64,000 bases of DNA from Nelumbo lutea (lineage: Eukaryota > Streptophyta > Magnoliopsida > Proteales > Nelumbonaceae): positions 205,983,813-206,047,812 of the forward strand of contig JAKGHH010000001.1 of assembly GCA_022828595.1 (NCBI GenBank), read 5' to 3'. This document shows, one piece after another, positions 21,268-32,362 of the stretch (the stretch's first letter is position 1; every line of letters begins with the position of its first letter). The notes under the pieces are model-generated. The model saw nothing but the letters and a program-made list of their open reading frames with translations. It was not told the origin of the DNA and did no database searches. Position numbers and translations under genes: made by a program.

Positions 21268-21790
21268 TAAGTCTCCAAACCAAAGAATCTCTTGCGAGGC
21301 AACTAACCTACAAAAGAAAAAGACCAAGTCAATAATAGGTAATAAATAAATAAATAAAATAAACAATACCTATGGCATGCAAAAAGATTTTGACTCAGAC
21401 TGAGTCCATTAGGCCTTTCTTCAATGTTTTTCCCTCCAAATACATAGATTGTTGCATTCCGCCCTCTCAAGTGAAATTTGACCCAATTTGTAACTCAGGC
21501 AAGAAATGCAAAAACGATTTCTAGGCCCATACCCAATACATTAGGCAATCAAACTCCGTTGGTTGGGAAGAGAACATAAGAAAGTGAAATAAACTAATAG
21601 CTTCCAAATCATTGTAATTATTATTTATTTTTCTAAATTAGTAGCTTCCAAATATGTCACTTTAAAACATTAAACTTGATGAAATTGGGTAAGCATTTTC
21701 AGTGGCATAGTGAGGCTACCTTTGCACCTTAGTGCTATATCATTAGGCATGGTCAAGTTGGCATCTAGAGATGAATCGAGTGAGTACCAC

Positions 21791-22153
21791 TAGGGGTGTC
21801 AATTGGATTGGATTTGGACCAATCCGATCTAGTCCAATGTGAGTCTATTATAAATGGACTAGGTCCAATCCAATCCAATGAATGTTTTGGACCAATTTGG
21901 ATCGGTTCAATTCAATGTCTGGACTGTTAAATCTGTTCAAATTCATTTTGATTTAGATTGGTTTTATCCCAAACCTAGTCCATTGATACATATATTCTTA
22001 TCTTATATCAAGGGATCAGATATTGGCTTAATCCAACCCAATCCAATATAAATTTGTTACGGACGGACTAGGTCCAATCCAATATGTCTTGTTTGGCCCA
22101 TCCAACCCGTTCAAATTGGTTTTGGATTGGACGGCAGTCCATTGACACCCTTA
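21791..22153. mobile_element. hAT-type MITE, 363 bp, with perfect 8-bp duplication
   Basis: The ends are TAGGGGTGTCAATTGGATTG on the left and, in reverse complement, TAAGGGTGTCAATGGACTG on the right. AGTACCAC flanks both sides (21783-21790 and 22154-22161). An 8-bp duplication and TA(G/A)GGGTG ends fit the hAT superfamily. The interior repeats GGATTGG / CCAATCC motifs. Confidence 0.82.
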
Positions 22154-22439
22154 AGTACCACCCCTTACCAAGGAGTAGAAGAAACCCTAACACAAAACAT
22201 GGTAATAGTTGTAAGATATATGTAATAAAAAACTATAAAAAAATAAATCTTGACAACCTATCAACCACTAAGAAATTGTCCAAAAGAATTGAGAGATGAC
22301 CTACACATCACATCCACATAATCATCAACACCATCATTTTTAAAAACGATCCAGAAATAGAACTGGTCAGGGGATCGGTTTTCCAATTAAGCGGTTCAAC
22401 CCTCCGGGTCAAACATTTTGACCCGTGACATCATAAAAA

Positions 22440-23570
22440 CAATTAAAAAATTAAAAATATATATAAATAATAAAATTAGCATAAAAATTAAATAAAAACA
22501 GAAAATATGCAGAAAATATGGAAAATAAAACTATCTAAATAAAACATAATAAAGTACAAAACACAAAGAAAATATAAAAATATAAATACAAAATAACTCA
22601 AAAAAATACAGAAAAAACAAAACACAAAAAAATTCAAAAAATACAGAAAAAACAGAAAAAAAACTATCTAAATACAAAAATAACAAAGTACACAACAAAT
22701 AGAAAACACAAAACAAGTACAGAAACATTCTAAAAAATACAAAAAAAAACACAAAAAAATACAGAAAAAACAAAAAAAAACTATCTAAATACAAAAATAA
22801 CAAAGTACATAACAAATAGAAAATACAAAAAAGTTATAGAAAATACTAAAAAATACAGAAAAAACAGAAAAATAAAACAAAAAATTGCAAATAAATACAG
22901 AAAAAATATAGAAAAATAAAACAAAAAAGTGAAAATAAATATAGAAAAATACAGAAAAATAAAACAGAAAAGTGTAAATAAATAGAGAAAATACAGAAAA
23001 AATAGAAAAATAAAACAGAAAATTGTAAATAAATACAGAAACAGAAACAAAAAAGTGTCGATAAATACAGAATAAAACAGAAAAGTGCAAATAAATAAGA
23101 AAAATAAAACATAAAAGTGAAAATAAATACAGAAAAATAAAACAGAAAATTGCAAAAAATACAAAAAAACCGAAAATTGTAAATAAATATAGAAAAAATA
23201 CAGAAAAAAGGAAAATAAGACAGAAAAGTGCAAATACATACAGAAACAAAAACAAAAATAAAACAAAAAGGTGCAAATAAATACAGAAAAAAAAACAGAA
23301 AATAAAAACAGAAAAGTGCAAATAAATACAGAAAAATAAAACATAAATGTGGAAATAAATACAAAAAAACTACAGAAAAATAAAACATAAAATTGCAAAT
23401 AAATACAGAAAAAATATTGAAAAAATACAGAAAAAACAGAAAATTGCAAATAAATACGGAAAAAATACAAAAAAAAAATAAAACAGAAAATTGCAAATAA
23501 ATACAGAAAAATGATGAAAAAATACAGAAAAAATAGAAAAATAAAACAGAAAATATTGAGCTAATATAAA
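22440..23570. repeat. Purine-rich tandem/simple sequence, about 1.1 kb
   Basis: Variants of TACAGAAAAATAAAACAGAA and GTGCAAATAAATACAG repeat throughout with almost no C or T. The minus-strand reading frames are long only because TTT/TAT/TGT codons dominate. The unit length is irregular (roughly 30-60 bp). Confidence 0.75.
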
Positions 23571-23724
23571 CTTAGAGTTCATTAAACTTACAATGTTTTT
23601 CTAAAGTTCAAACAATCTACTTATCTAGTTCATATAAACATAGAGTTCACTAAACTTCAAAGTTCAAACAATGTTTTCCTAAACATTCATGCCATTATAA
23701 TCTGTCACTAACAAAGGGGCCCTA

Positions 23725-24676
23725 CTTCGCAGGGGCTGGAATGGAACTGTTGACCTGGTCCCTGGCCAAAAATCGTTGAACTAGTCAACCACCCATTGAC
23801 CCGAGCAGTCGAACTCAATTTTTTGCCTGTAATTTTGGTTGTCAGAATGGGTCATTTGTTTTTTATATTTTTAATTGGGAACCATCCAAGCAACCAATTC
23901 TGTTTTACCCAGTCCCACTCCCTGGCCAAAAACCGCTGAATCAGTTAACAACCCATTGACTCGAGTGATCGAATCGTCAACCCATTGACTTGTTCAATGG
24001 TTTTTGGCCATTTTTCTATTTTTTTCTAATTTTTGTTGTCAGAACTGGTCGTTCGTTCGAACCAAGTAATCGAACTGTTGACCTAAAATCCGGTGGCTAG
24101 AATGATTCCATTTTCAGGTCGTATGAGTCACACGCTCGAATGACATAACATCATGGTTTTTAAAACTGAATCGATCAAGGGTCCGGTTACCGGGTCGAAC
24201 TGTTGACCCGTTCTGACAAAAAAAATTAAAAAATTTATAAAAATAAAAAGGTCAAAACCATTCAAACAATTCGATATCTAGTTATTATCAATATTTATAA
24301 TAACTATTATATATATAATTAGATGATTATATATATCTAATTATCCAACAATATTTATATAATTAATAGGAAATGGGACCCGAGCGGTCGAACCATCGAT
24401 CCGTTGACCTGTAAAATAGGTTTTGGTCATTTTTTATTTCTTTAATTGGGAACCATCTAGGCAACCAGTTCCGTTTTATCCTAATCTCGGTCCTTGGCCA
24501 AAAATCGTTGAATCGGTCAATGACCCGTTAACTCGGGTGGTCGAACCATTGACTCGTTCAATTGCTTTTGGTCATTTTTTTTTTATTTTTTTTTAATTTT
24601 TGTTGTCAGAATGGGCCATCTGTTCGAACTGAACAGTCAAAGCGTCGACCTAAAAATCAGTGGACAGAACGATTCC
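23725..24676. repeat. Dispersed repeat family C, locally duplicated
   Basis: Blocks such as TTGGCCAAAAATCGTTGAAT, CGGTCAATGACCC, TGACCCGTTCAATGG and TTTTTGGTCATTT recur here. Further copies lie at 18120-18380, 35170-35680, 41690-41995, and in GH9 introns (about 48400 and 49650). The block starting CATCATGGTTTTTAAAACTG (about 24150) recurs at about 35578. With element 2 removed the two are roughly 930 bp apart, so this locus was a tandem duplication before the insertion. Confidence 0.6.
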
Positions 24677-25528
24677 TGATGCGGCACGATCTTGGCACTC
24701 CTAGCTGGCTGCTGACTGGCTCCTTGTTGGCAACGGACGACACCTGAGAAGATGGAAAGGATGGATCCCTAGGGATTTTACTCGGTGCGAATACTCCGAT
24801 GCTTAAGTTAGAACGCAAGAAAGAAGGAAAAGAAGAGTCGGTAGCTAAGAGTGTAGGTCGCGCTTTATCACTATACTTGAGAGATTAGAGGTCTCCAGAG
24901 GAAGCTTCTTTTCCGCCCTGAGGGCTTTTATAGGGGCGCTCTTGTCAGATCGGGTATAACTGCCACTGGGCCCCTGCCACAGCCGTTACCTGCCAGGGCT
25001 GCGCAAGTGGCTGTTGTGACATACTCCTCGCCCGGGTGAGTGACACATCTCCAAGGTGACAGGCACGCCTCCGCCTGCTGAGAGACGTGGGTGCAGACTG
25101 TCGAAAGGACAGGGACTGCACCATCAGTAAGGGACGTGGCGTAGTCTGATCGGTACGGCCTGTCAGATAGAAGCTTCCTGAGGAATGCTCGTGCGGCCCA
25201 TCCGCGTGCTACTTTGCAGTGATCTTGAATACTTCAGGAGTACCCTTAGTAGAATTGATCCTCAGGATGACTTGTTTGCTTGGTAGCCGGGCGAGCTAGT
25301 TTTCTTAGCTCGCGAGCTAAAGTTGCCTCGAAATATCCCTTTAGAGGTTGCTCGGGGAACTTGGAGCTTGCATTGTGGCGAGCTCCTCTTTTAGCTGGCT
25401 ACGATGTAGCGAGCTGCCTTATGGGCCTATTACTTGGTTGTACTGGGCTACAATGTTGAGCTATCGCTTATGCTGAGTCAGTGTCCACGTGTCACCATTT
25501 CGTAGGTCGGGACAATCGTCCTCCATCA
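24677..25528 (-). repeat. 3' LTR of element 2
   Basis: It matches 34328-35169 over its length. A minus-strand TATA-like CTATAAAAGCCC (about 24927-24938) is also present in the other LTR (about 34578-34589). Confidence 0.9.
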
Positions 25529-25547
25529 ATTGCCCCCCACTCCTTGA
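25529..25547 (-). other. Polypurine tract of element 2
   Basis: On the minus strand CAAGGAGTGGGGGGCAAT abuts the 3' LTR. It matches the tract at 13321-13336 of element 1. Confidence 0.75.
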
Positions 25548-25858
25548 GCTGAGAGCATTGCCTTAGCGTGAGGAGTTCATGAAGCGTGATGGACTGATTT
25601 GTTCGGAATTCAAACTTGATTGATTACTCACATTAAATGCATTCACGGGAATCAAGAGATTTTCTGATTTTCTTGACTTTTCGGATTCCGAAAATGTGTT
25701 GAAATGGCTCTTATCTTCGGAGGTCATGTAGTTACCATTACCTTAATCGTGGAAGACATGTCGCCAACACCTTCAGTTTTCAGAAGGCGTGCAGTCAGTG
25801 TGCCTGCGAGCCGTTGGATCTGCTTTGATCCGGGCCGTCGATTCATAGACGTGGGAGC

Positions 25859-25868
25859 TATAAATAGG
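25859..25868 (+). promoter_or_regulatory. TATA box for the antisense ORF of element 2
   Basis: TATAAATAGG lies on the plus strand 331 bp inside the 3' LTR and about 190 bp upstream of the antisense coding region. It is the same decamer as in element 1 (13027-13036, -). Promoter function is inferred. Confidence 0.52.
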
Positions 25869-26044
25869 AGGGCCTTCTGGACCTCATTTCCCTTCATGCA
25901 ATCTTGTTGTTTTCAGATCCTGAGGTCGCGCACCTGTCAAGTCTACTCGTACCATGTTCATCACCAGGGCAGTGCGGTGAGTCTTACTTACCGTCAATCA
26001 TGTTGGGATACTCGTACCATGTTCATCACCAGGGCAATGACTAG

Positions 26045-27874
26045 GATGATGATGCTCCCTTGAGCTTGGGGGGAGCTTGGGAGCAGGTTCCGAGGGCCAG
26101 GAAGGTCTCCGACGAAGGAGCTTCCACTTTGTGGGGAAGGGAGCCTGATACTTTCGGCCCTTCCTCCATGACAGAGGGGAGACTTAGTTCACTGATTAGC
26201 TATTTCCACCTTCCTAGGGACCTCCTCTACTGCATCCCCACTGGTAACTTTCCGTGGGAGCGCAGTCCCAACGATATAGTCATTTACCAGGAACACCTCG
26301 AGGCTGGCCTACGTCTTCCCCTACACCCCTTGATAGTGGAGGTGTTAAACCACTTCAACGTCACTATTGACCAACTCCATCTCAATGCCATCCGGAACTT
26401 GGTTGGGATGATATCCTTGTGTTGGGAATACTGTCTTCCCTTGAGTCTAGACATCTTTTGCGCTATCCTCTGTATAAAGAATGCCACTCCTGGGGCTCCA
26501 TCGAAGAGGCAGCTCTACTACTTCTCTCCTTGTCGTGGCTACAAGCTCTTGCATGAGCTTCCGAAGAAAATCCCCGCATGGAAGTGGGATTATTTTTTGG
26601 TCTGCAACCCCGAAGGGTGGCCCTTCCCTACTTCTTAGAGGGGGCCATCCAAGACTCCAGGGTCAAGCTAGACCCTGAAACTCAGAAAATGATGCAGGCC
26701 GCCTGAGCTCGGGTAGGTTGTCCTTTTAGGTCACGTGGTTTTTGTCACAACATTGTGTTCATGTGCATATACATCTTGTTCTTACCGAACTAATACTGTG
26801 ATTTCTTCTTGGCAGCCATCATGTCTGGTATCGACTCACGCTGCCTTCTTTCAAGCAACCAGAGGCACAAGGTGAAGAGGTCGAGCCCCGACTGGACTCC
26901 CACCTCGGGGGGGTACTGAGTTCGGATCTGCCAAGCCGACTTTATCCTCCCCTCCGCCTGAGATCCCGCCACCTGAAATCTCACCACCTCCATCCGTGGG
27001 AGCTAGTGGGGCTGGTCTCGAAGGGGGCGAGCTCCCACAGTAGGGGGTGACTCCCCGTAACCCTTTCCAGCCATCCCCTTACCCTCCGTTCCCAGTGGGG
27101 AACTGGGAAGGGGTGAACGACTACGCCATGGCTCGACGGAGGAGCTGGAAGGCGATTTGCAACGACGAGGTTGCCCATTGGGGGAATATGGAGCTCAGGG
27201 ACCTCGTCGCGTTTGCCTCCTCTCATTGCATGGTGGTAAGTGATTCTTTCCTTTCTTCTCTCATTTTGCTTCCTTTTGCTATTCTCTGATCCTCTTTTTG
27301 TTGGTAGGTGAATACCGCCATCCATGCTATGGCTCTCCAAACACGCATCCACCGCATCGACGCCACCGGCCAGTGGGCTACCAATAAGAAGCTCAAGGGC
27401 GAGCTCGACCGGATTCGGGGCGAGCTCCATCACACTCGCAATGGGAGTGAATCTTAGGAGCTTCTCATCCGTGACCAGGAGGCTCAAATTGCCTAGCTTT
27501 CTGAAGAGAGCACGTGTTACAAGGAGTCATCGAGGGTGGCGGCGGAGAGGGAGCTCCTTTGGCAGCAAGTGCGGGACTTGAAGTCCACTCTTCTAGATCG
27601 AACTCAAAATTTTGACCAGATGGTGGAGGCCGAATGAGAGAAGGCGGTCTGGGATTTCAAGGACTCCCAGGAATATCACGACCTCTAGGTGGAATATGGC
27701 TCGAGTTCGTACCACTCTAGGTTTAAGCTCTACCGGTGGTTTGTTTGGAAGAAGTTCTCCGGGCTCAACCTCCATGACATCACTATGAAGGGTCTGTCTC
27801 CCGAGATGGCAGACCAAGCGGACGAAGAGGAGCCCGACTCTCCGAAGGACGAGGATGAGGAGGCAAATCCCTGA
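26045..27874 (+). pseudogene. Antisense additional ORF of element 2 (gypsy-type putative transposon protein)
   Basis: This multi-exon gene-like unit runs opposite to gag-pol. First segment (about 26045-26638): a globular domain with LISYFHLPRDLLYCIPTGN, IVIYQEHLEAGLRLPLHPL and NLVGMISLCWEY, recalling the plant Pfam family named putative gypsy type transposon. A likely intron follows (donor at 26713, acceptor ending 26815). The middle segment contains SWKAICNDEVAHWGN and is joined to the next by a clear 72-bp intron (27236-27307) that keeps the frame (CMV/VNTAIHAM). Then come a coiled-coil-like region (KKLKGELDRIRGELHHTRN) and the acidic end DEEEPDSPKDEDEEANP, stop at 27874. Several in-frame stops show decay. 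No start codon was found in frame at the 5' end, although a 64-bp duplication with ATGTTCATCACCAGGGCA sits there. Function is unknown. Confidence 0.62.
27236..27307 (+). other. Intron in the antisense ORF of element 2
   Basis: GTG/GTAAGTGATTC at the donor and TTTTTGTTGGTAG/GTG at the acceptor remove 72 bases and join two open segments in the same frame. The intron is pyrimidine-rich. Such an intron would be lost on every cycle if carried in sense transcripts; being antisense, it is not removed. Confidence 0.6.
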
Positions 27875-28364
27875 GGCGGTGTTTTTCCTGTACTTCTGGT
27901 GGCTCCCTGGTGCCATAAACCTGGTCTTTCAAAGATCTTTGGTTGGGCAGTTGTGCCCTGTGATTGTCAAACTTTCCCGAGTTGCTTAGCTCGGTTATTG
28001 CCTTGTCATTTTTCTCTTTCTTTCTTCTCTTTTTTTTTTTTTGAAATGGTAATGGAAGTTCTCCCTTTTTCTTCCAAGTATGATGTGCTCTCTTTATCTT
28101 TGCTAAGGCGATCTCGACACCCAAGCTATTAGAGCTACATACCCAAAGTAGGACCGACCATCGTTGTCTCTAACTGTCCCTTAAATCATTTAAGGCATCT
28201 CTATGGTGCACGATGAAGTGGTTACCACGTGTGTCTGAACTATACAATCATCGATTATTCTTTAGTTTGACCATCGTACTAGAACGAGCTATGCTTGGCA
28301 GGGTTTAGGCCTGAGTTGCTTACGCTTTTCATACTTTTCCCCCATCGTTGAAATGGTTAAGTCT

Positions 28365-28645
28365 TTCATGATGCCGAGGTGTTGGTTAGCTCGGTGCCTT
28401 GGCCTACAAGCCGGGGGTGATTTGTGGTCCACCCTTGAAGTTCTCCCATGTCATGGAGACAACTGGCTCTTATCGCGCCGAGGTCATGTTAGCTCGGCAT
28501 TTTGGCCCTTAGGCTCTAGGAGTGACTTATAGCCCACTCTTGGAGTTCGCCCATGCCATAGAGGCGACTGGGTCCTATTGTGCCGCGGTCATGTTAGCTC
28601 GGCAATTTGGCCCTTAGGCTCTGGGAGTGACTCGTAGCCTACCCA
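28365..28645. repeat. Tandem repeats of about 105 bp downstream of pol in element 2
   Basis: Two complete copies and one partial copy begin at TGCCGAGGTGTTGGTTAGC (about 28372), CGCCGAGGTCATGTTAGC (about 28477) and TGCCGCGGTCATGTTAGC (about 28581). The last two are nearly identical over 70 bases. Variable tandem repeats in this position are known in Tat-type elements. Confidence 0.7.
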
Positions 28646-28769
28646 GTTGTCACAGATAATATCGCCTTAAGTTGACAATGTTCCATACCCGAGGTACCTG
28701 TTTCCCTTCGAGAGTCTCAAGCTCGTACGTTCCCTCATTGAGCACTCGTTTCACTCGGTAAGGTCCTTC

Positions 28770-29700
28770 CTAGTTGGGCCTGAGCTTGCCAGCACCGAGC
28801 TCACGTACCATAACTTTACAAAGGACCAGGTCGTTGACGCGGAGGTTCTGCTTCTTGACCCTGGCGTTATAGTACCGAGCTACTCTTTGTTGGTAAGTTG
28901 CAGTCTTGATGTATGCGAGGTCCCTTACTTCGTCGAGTAGATCGAGGTTGGTATGCAGCTCATCTTCGTTCGTCTGGTCATTAAATGCTTCCAGTTGCAG
29001 CGTAGATACTTCGATCTCTACGGGGATAACTACTTCGGTGCCGTAGGTGAGGTTGAAGCGAGTTTCTCCCGTGGCAGTCTTTTCCGTGGTTCGGTAAACC
29101 CATAGAACACTGGGTAGCTCGTCTGCCCACAACCCTTTAGCTCGGTCAAACTGTGCCTTCAGTCCGCGGAGGATGGCTCTGTTTGTGACCTCTGCCTGAC
29201 TGTTTGCTTAAGGGTGTGCAACTGTAGTAAAATTATGTCGGATTCCCATGTCTTGGCACTAGTTCTAGAATTTGATGTCCTCGAACTGCTTGTTGTTGTC
29301 AGAGATCAGTACCCGAGGGAACCCGAAGCGGCACACAATGTTCTTCAAAAAGAAGTTTTGGACGTTCCGAGCTGCGATCGTTACGAGGGGTTCGGCTTCT
29401 ACCCACTTGGTGAAGTAATCCACTGCTACCACTAAGAATTTCCTCTGGCCTGCTGCTGGCGGGAATGGTCCAAGTATGTCAATGCCCCATTGCGCGAAAG
29501 GCCACGGGCTGGTGAGATACTTGAGGTCGGCAGCAGGTTGGTGGTGAATATTGGCGTGATTTTGGCATTTGTCACATTTTCTAATGAGCTCAATGGCATC
29601 TGCCTTCATTGTTGGCCAATAATACCCCTGTCGAAGTGCCTTTTGGGAGAGAGCCCCAAGTGTCCGCTGCACAGACCCTCATAAGTGTTGCGGAGTATGA
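28770..29700 (-). pseudogene. Integrase region of element 2
   Basis: N-terminal zinc-binding part with KADAIELIRKCDKCQNHANI, core with WGIDILGPFP and VLISDNNKQFEDIKF (catalytic Asp positions), a break near 29265, and a C-terminal part at 29132-28770 with LWVYRTTEKTATGETRFNLTY, then LVLCKVMVRELGAGKLRPN. At least one stop separates the parts, so it is probably inactive. The protein would join retrotransposon cDNA to chromosomal DNA. Confidence 0.83.
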
Positions 29701-29852
29701 GATCGGCTTCGGTAGGTCACAAGCAACGCAGGTAGGGGAGCGTGTAGGGTTTCCGGTATAGTCGTTCGTCTATCATGACGTATTTGGTTGCCTAGCAACC
29801 TCCTCTGCCCCCCGAGAATGCTAGGCCGAGGCAGGTCCTCTATGTACACGGT

Positions 29853-30560
29853 TCACATAGTGATGTCGCTGGTGCTGGCTAATCTGGACAGGGCGTTGAC
29901 CTCAACGTTCTCCGACCTAGGGATTTGCCTGATGAAGTGTGACTGGAAGTTGAGCAAGGCCTCTTTGACTTTGGCTAAGTAGGCAACCATGGTTGGCTCA
30001 CGAGCTTCGTACTCACCAGTGACCTGGTTGACCACGAGCTTCGTACTCGCTAGTCTAGCTATCAACACCTCGTATTCCACTTCATTGTTAGATGCTGCAA
30101 ACTCAAAGTGTAGCCCATACTCCAATTTCGTGCCACTTGGGCCATGTAGAACTATTCCGGCTTCGCTGCCCTATTGGTTCGATGAGTCATCTACGTGAAG
30201 GATCCAAGGCTCCTTATCCCAATTCGCGCTTGGCCTAATTAGGAAAGATGCCACACCGGCTGCTACCTCACGGGGCTCGAACTCAACCGGCCTGGGAGCT
30301 TCGAGCTCACCTGAACTGGGGACCTCGTGCTCAACCAGCCTAGGGACTTCGGAGTTGAATGTGCACTCGGCGATGAAGTATGCTAAGGCTTGGGCCTTAA
30401 TAGCAGTTTGTGGCTTGTACTGGAGGTCATACTTGCTGAGCTCAATGGCCCACTTCGTGAACCGACCAGAGACCTCGGGCTTAAGTAAGACTTGCCTCAG
30501 AGGTTTGTCGGTGAGGATGATAACAGTGTGAGCCTAGAACTACGGGCGGAGCTTTCGAGC
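29853..30560 (-). pseudogene. RNase H region of element 2
   Basis: Segments include VSGRFTKWAIELSKYDLQYK, then a variable linker, then EPWILHVDDSSNQ and VVNQVTGEYEAREPT, followed by IRQIPRSENVEVNALSRLA. Two RNase H-like parts in tandem before the integrase match the arrangement in element 1. The frame contains stops. Confidence 0.72.
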
Positions 30561-30804
30561 TGCAATTACCAGTGCGTATGCTAGCTTTTCTATCTTCGGA
30601 TATCTCATTTCTGCTCCCAGCAATACTTTACTAACATAATAGATGGGTCATTGAACCCTGATCTACTTCTTTTATTAGTACCGAACTGACCACTTCGTCG
30701 CTTGATGAGAGGTACAATTCTAAAACATCGCCCTCCTCGGGTCGGGTTAAGATCGACACACTAGCGAGGTCTTTCTTGAGCTCGTCCAACATGAGCTGGT
30801 AGTC

Positions 30805-31719
30805 TTAGGTCCATTCGAACCCTTTGCTCTTAATTGCCTTAAAGAACGACAGACAGCGGTCCGTCGACTTGGACATGAAGCGGCTCAGGGTGGCTATGCG
30901 GCCATTCAACCTCTGAACCTCCTTCAACTTCCGGGGTGGTATCATATCTAAGATGGCCTTAATCTTATCCGGATTGGCCTCAATGCCACGCCGGTTAACG
31001 ATGTACCCTAGGAATTTACCTGAGGTAATTTCAAAAACAGAATGCAAATCTTGAATTAATTCATGCGAAAATTGGGTTTTGACGACCATGTCGTCTACAT
31101 AACATTCTACTTTTATGCCAGTTAATGGCTCAAACAATTTATTTACAAGCCTTTGAAAGGTTGCCCTTGCGTTTTTCAACCCGAAGGGCATAATCTTGTA
31201 ACAATATAGACCGAACTCTATGATGAAGGTAGTCTTTTTTTCGTCTGCCGGGTCCATCTTAATTTGGTTATAGCCCGAATAGGCGTCTAAGAAACTCAGC
31301 AACTCGTGCCCTGAGGTCGCGTCCACCAAGCAGTCAATTTTGGAGAGCGGGAAGCAGTCTTTTAAGCAGGCTCAGTTTAGGTCGGTGTAGTCAACGCACA
31401 TGCGCCACTTGCCGTTAGCCTTCTTCACCAGAACGTTGTTGGCTACCCAGCTCGGGTAATGGACTTCTCTTATGAAGTCAACTGCGATGAGCTTCCCGAC
31501 CTCCTCGTCGACTGCTTTCCACGGATCTGGGGCTAGGTTGCGTTTCTTCTGTCTAACGGGCCTAACTACATGATCAGTATTGAGCTTGTGAGTTATAAGG
31601 TCAGGGTCTATACCGAGCATCTCTGCCGCGGACCATGCAAAAATATCTAAGTTTTGAAGTAAAAAACTTACCAGTTCGGATCGTAGAGGTCCCCGGACGA
31701 AAGCACCGATCTGAAGCAT
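30805..31719 (-). pseudogene. Reverse transcriptase of element 2
   Basis: The N-terminal part (31719-31372) has LITHKLNTDHVVRPVRQKKR and KWRMCVDYTDLN. After a stop, the palm part (31329-30805) has [34 protein letters not shown] and an intact catalytic YVDD (about 31093-31104). Between HSVFEI and TSGKFLGYIV about 17 residues are missing that element 1 still has, an in-frame deletion in the palm/thumb boundary. Inactive as it stands. Confidence 0.87.
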
Positions 31720-32071
31720 CCGAGTTGGTTCCGCTGCTGAAGTCGGAACAATGACTGTTTCTTCCTTGGGTGTAGCTCATTCTTTGCCTTGCTCCGTAGG
31801 CCGCTCCAGTTCGTGATCATCGACCACCTTGGTCTTTCCCTTTAGGGTGGTGACATAACACTTACGGGACTTGAGCAAGTCACCTCGCGCTACCCCTACA
31901 CCGAAGTCTGTAGGGAACTTCATTGCCAAATGATAAGTGGAGACCACCACCCGTAGGACATGGGTGATCAGCTGACCTATTATGGCGTTGCATGGGCAGG
32001 GGTTGCGACCACCAGGAAGTCATGGTTGAGTCTGACTACGGAGGGCCATGTGCCGACTTCCACATGTACTG

Positions 32072-32302
32072 TTACTTTTCAAAGGGCTTGACCTCTTCTC
32101 CGCTGAAGCCCACCAAAGGAGTGTTCATAGGCCTCAAGTCACTTCCTTGTAACTGAAGTTGGTTGAATGTGGCTTTGAAGAGAATATCTGCCAAGCTACT
32201 TGAATCAACAAGGACACGCCTGACCTCGAAGTTGTTGATCCTTAGCTTTATCACAAGCGCGTCGCCGTGGGGGTAGTGGAGCCCTCGCGCATCGTCCTCC
32301 AT
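32072..32302 (-). pseudogene. Aspartic protease region of element 2
   Basis: INNFEVRRVLVDSSSLADIL corresponds to the retropepsin active-site loop. The usual D-S/T-G triad reads D-S-S, so the conserved glycine is replaced and activity is doubtful. The following TPLVGFSGEEVKP is typical of Tat-type proteases. The element 1 copy lacks this domain. Confidence 0.75.
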
Positions 32303-32362
32303 GAAGAAAATTGGTTCTTTTGTCTTCGACCGCTTCGGAGGATTTTGCTCTTCCCGGGCATC

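Noticed and set aside
22531..23582. Long minus-strand reading frames rich in Phe, Tyr, Leu and Cys (up to 229 residues)
   Set aside because: They arise from the purine-only simple sequence, where stop codons are rare on the other strand. There is no start context, domain or codon bias.
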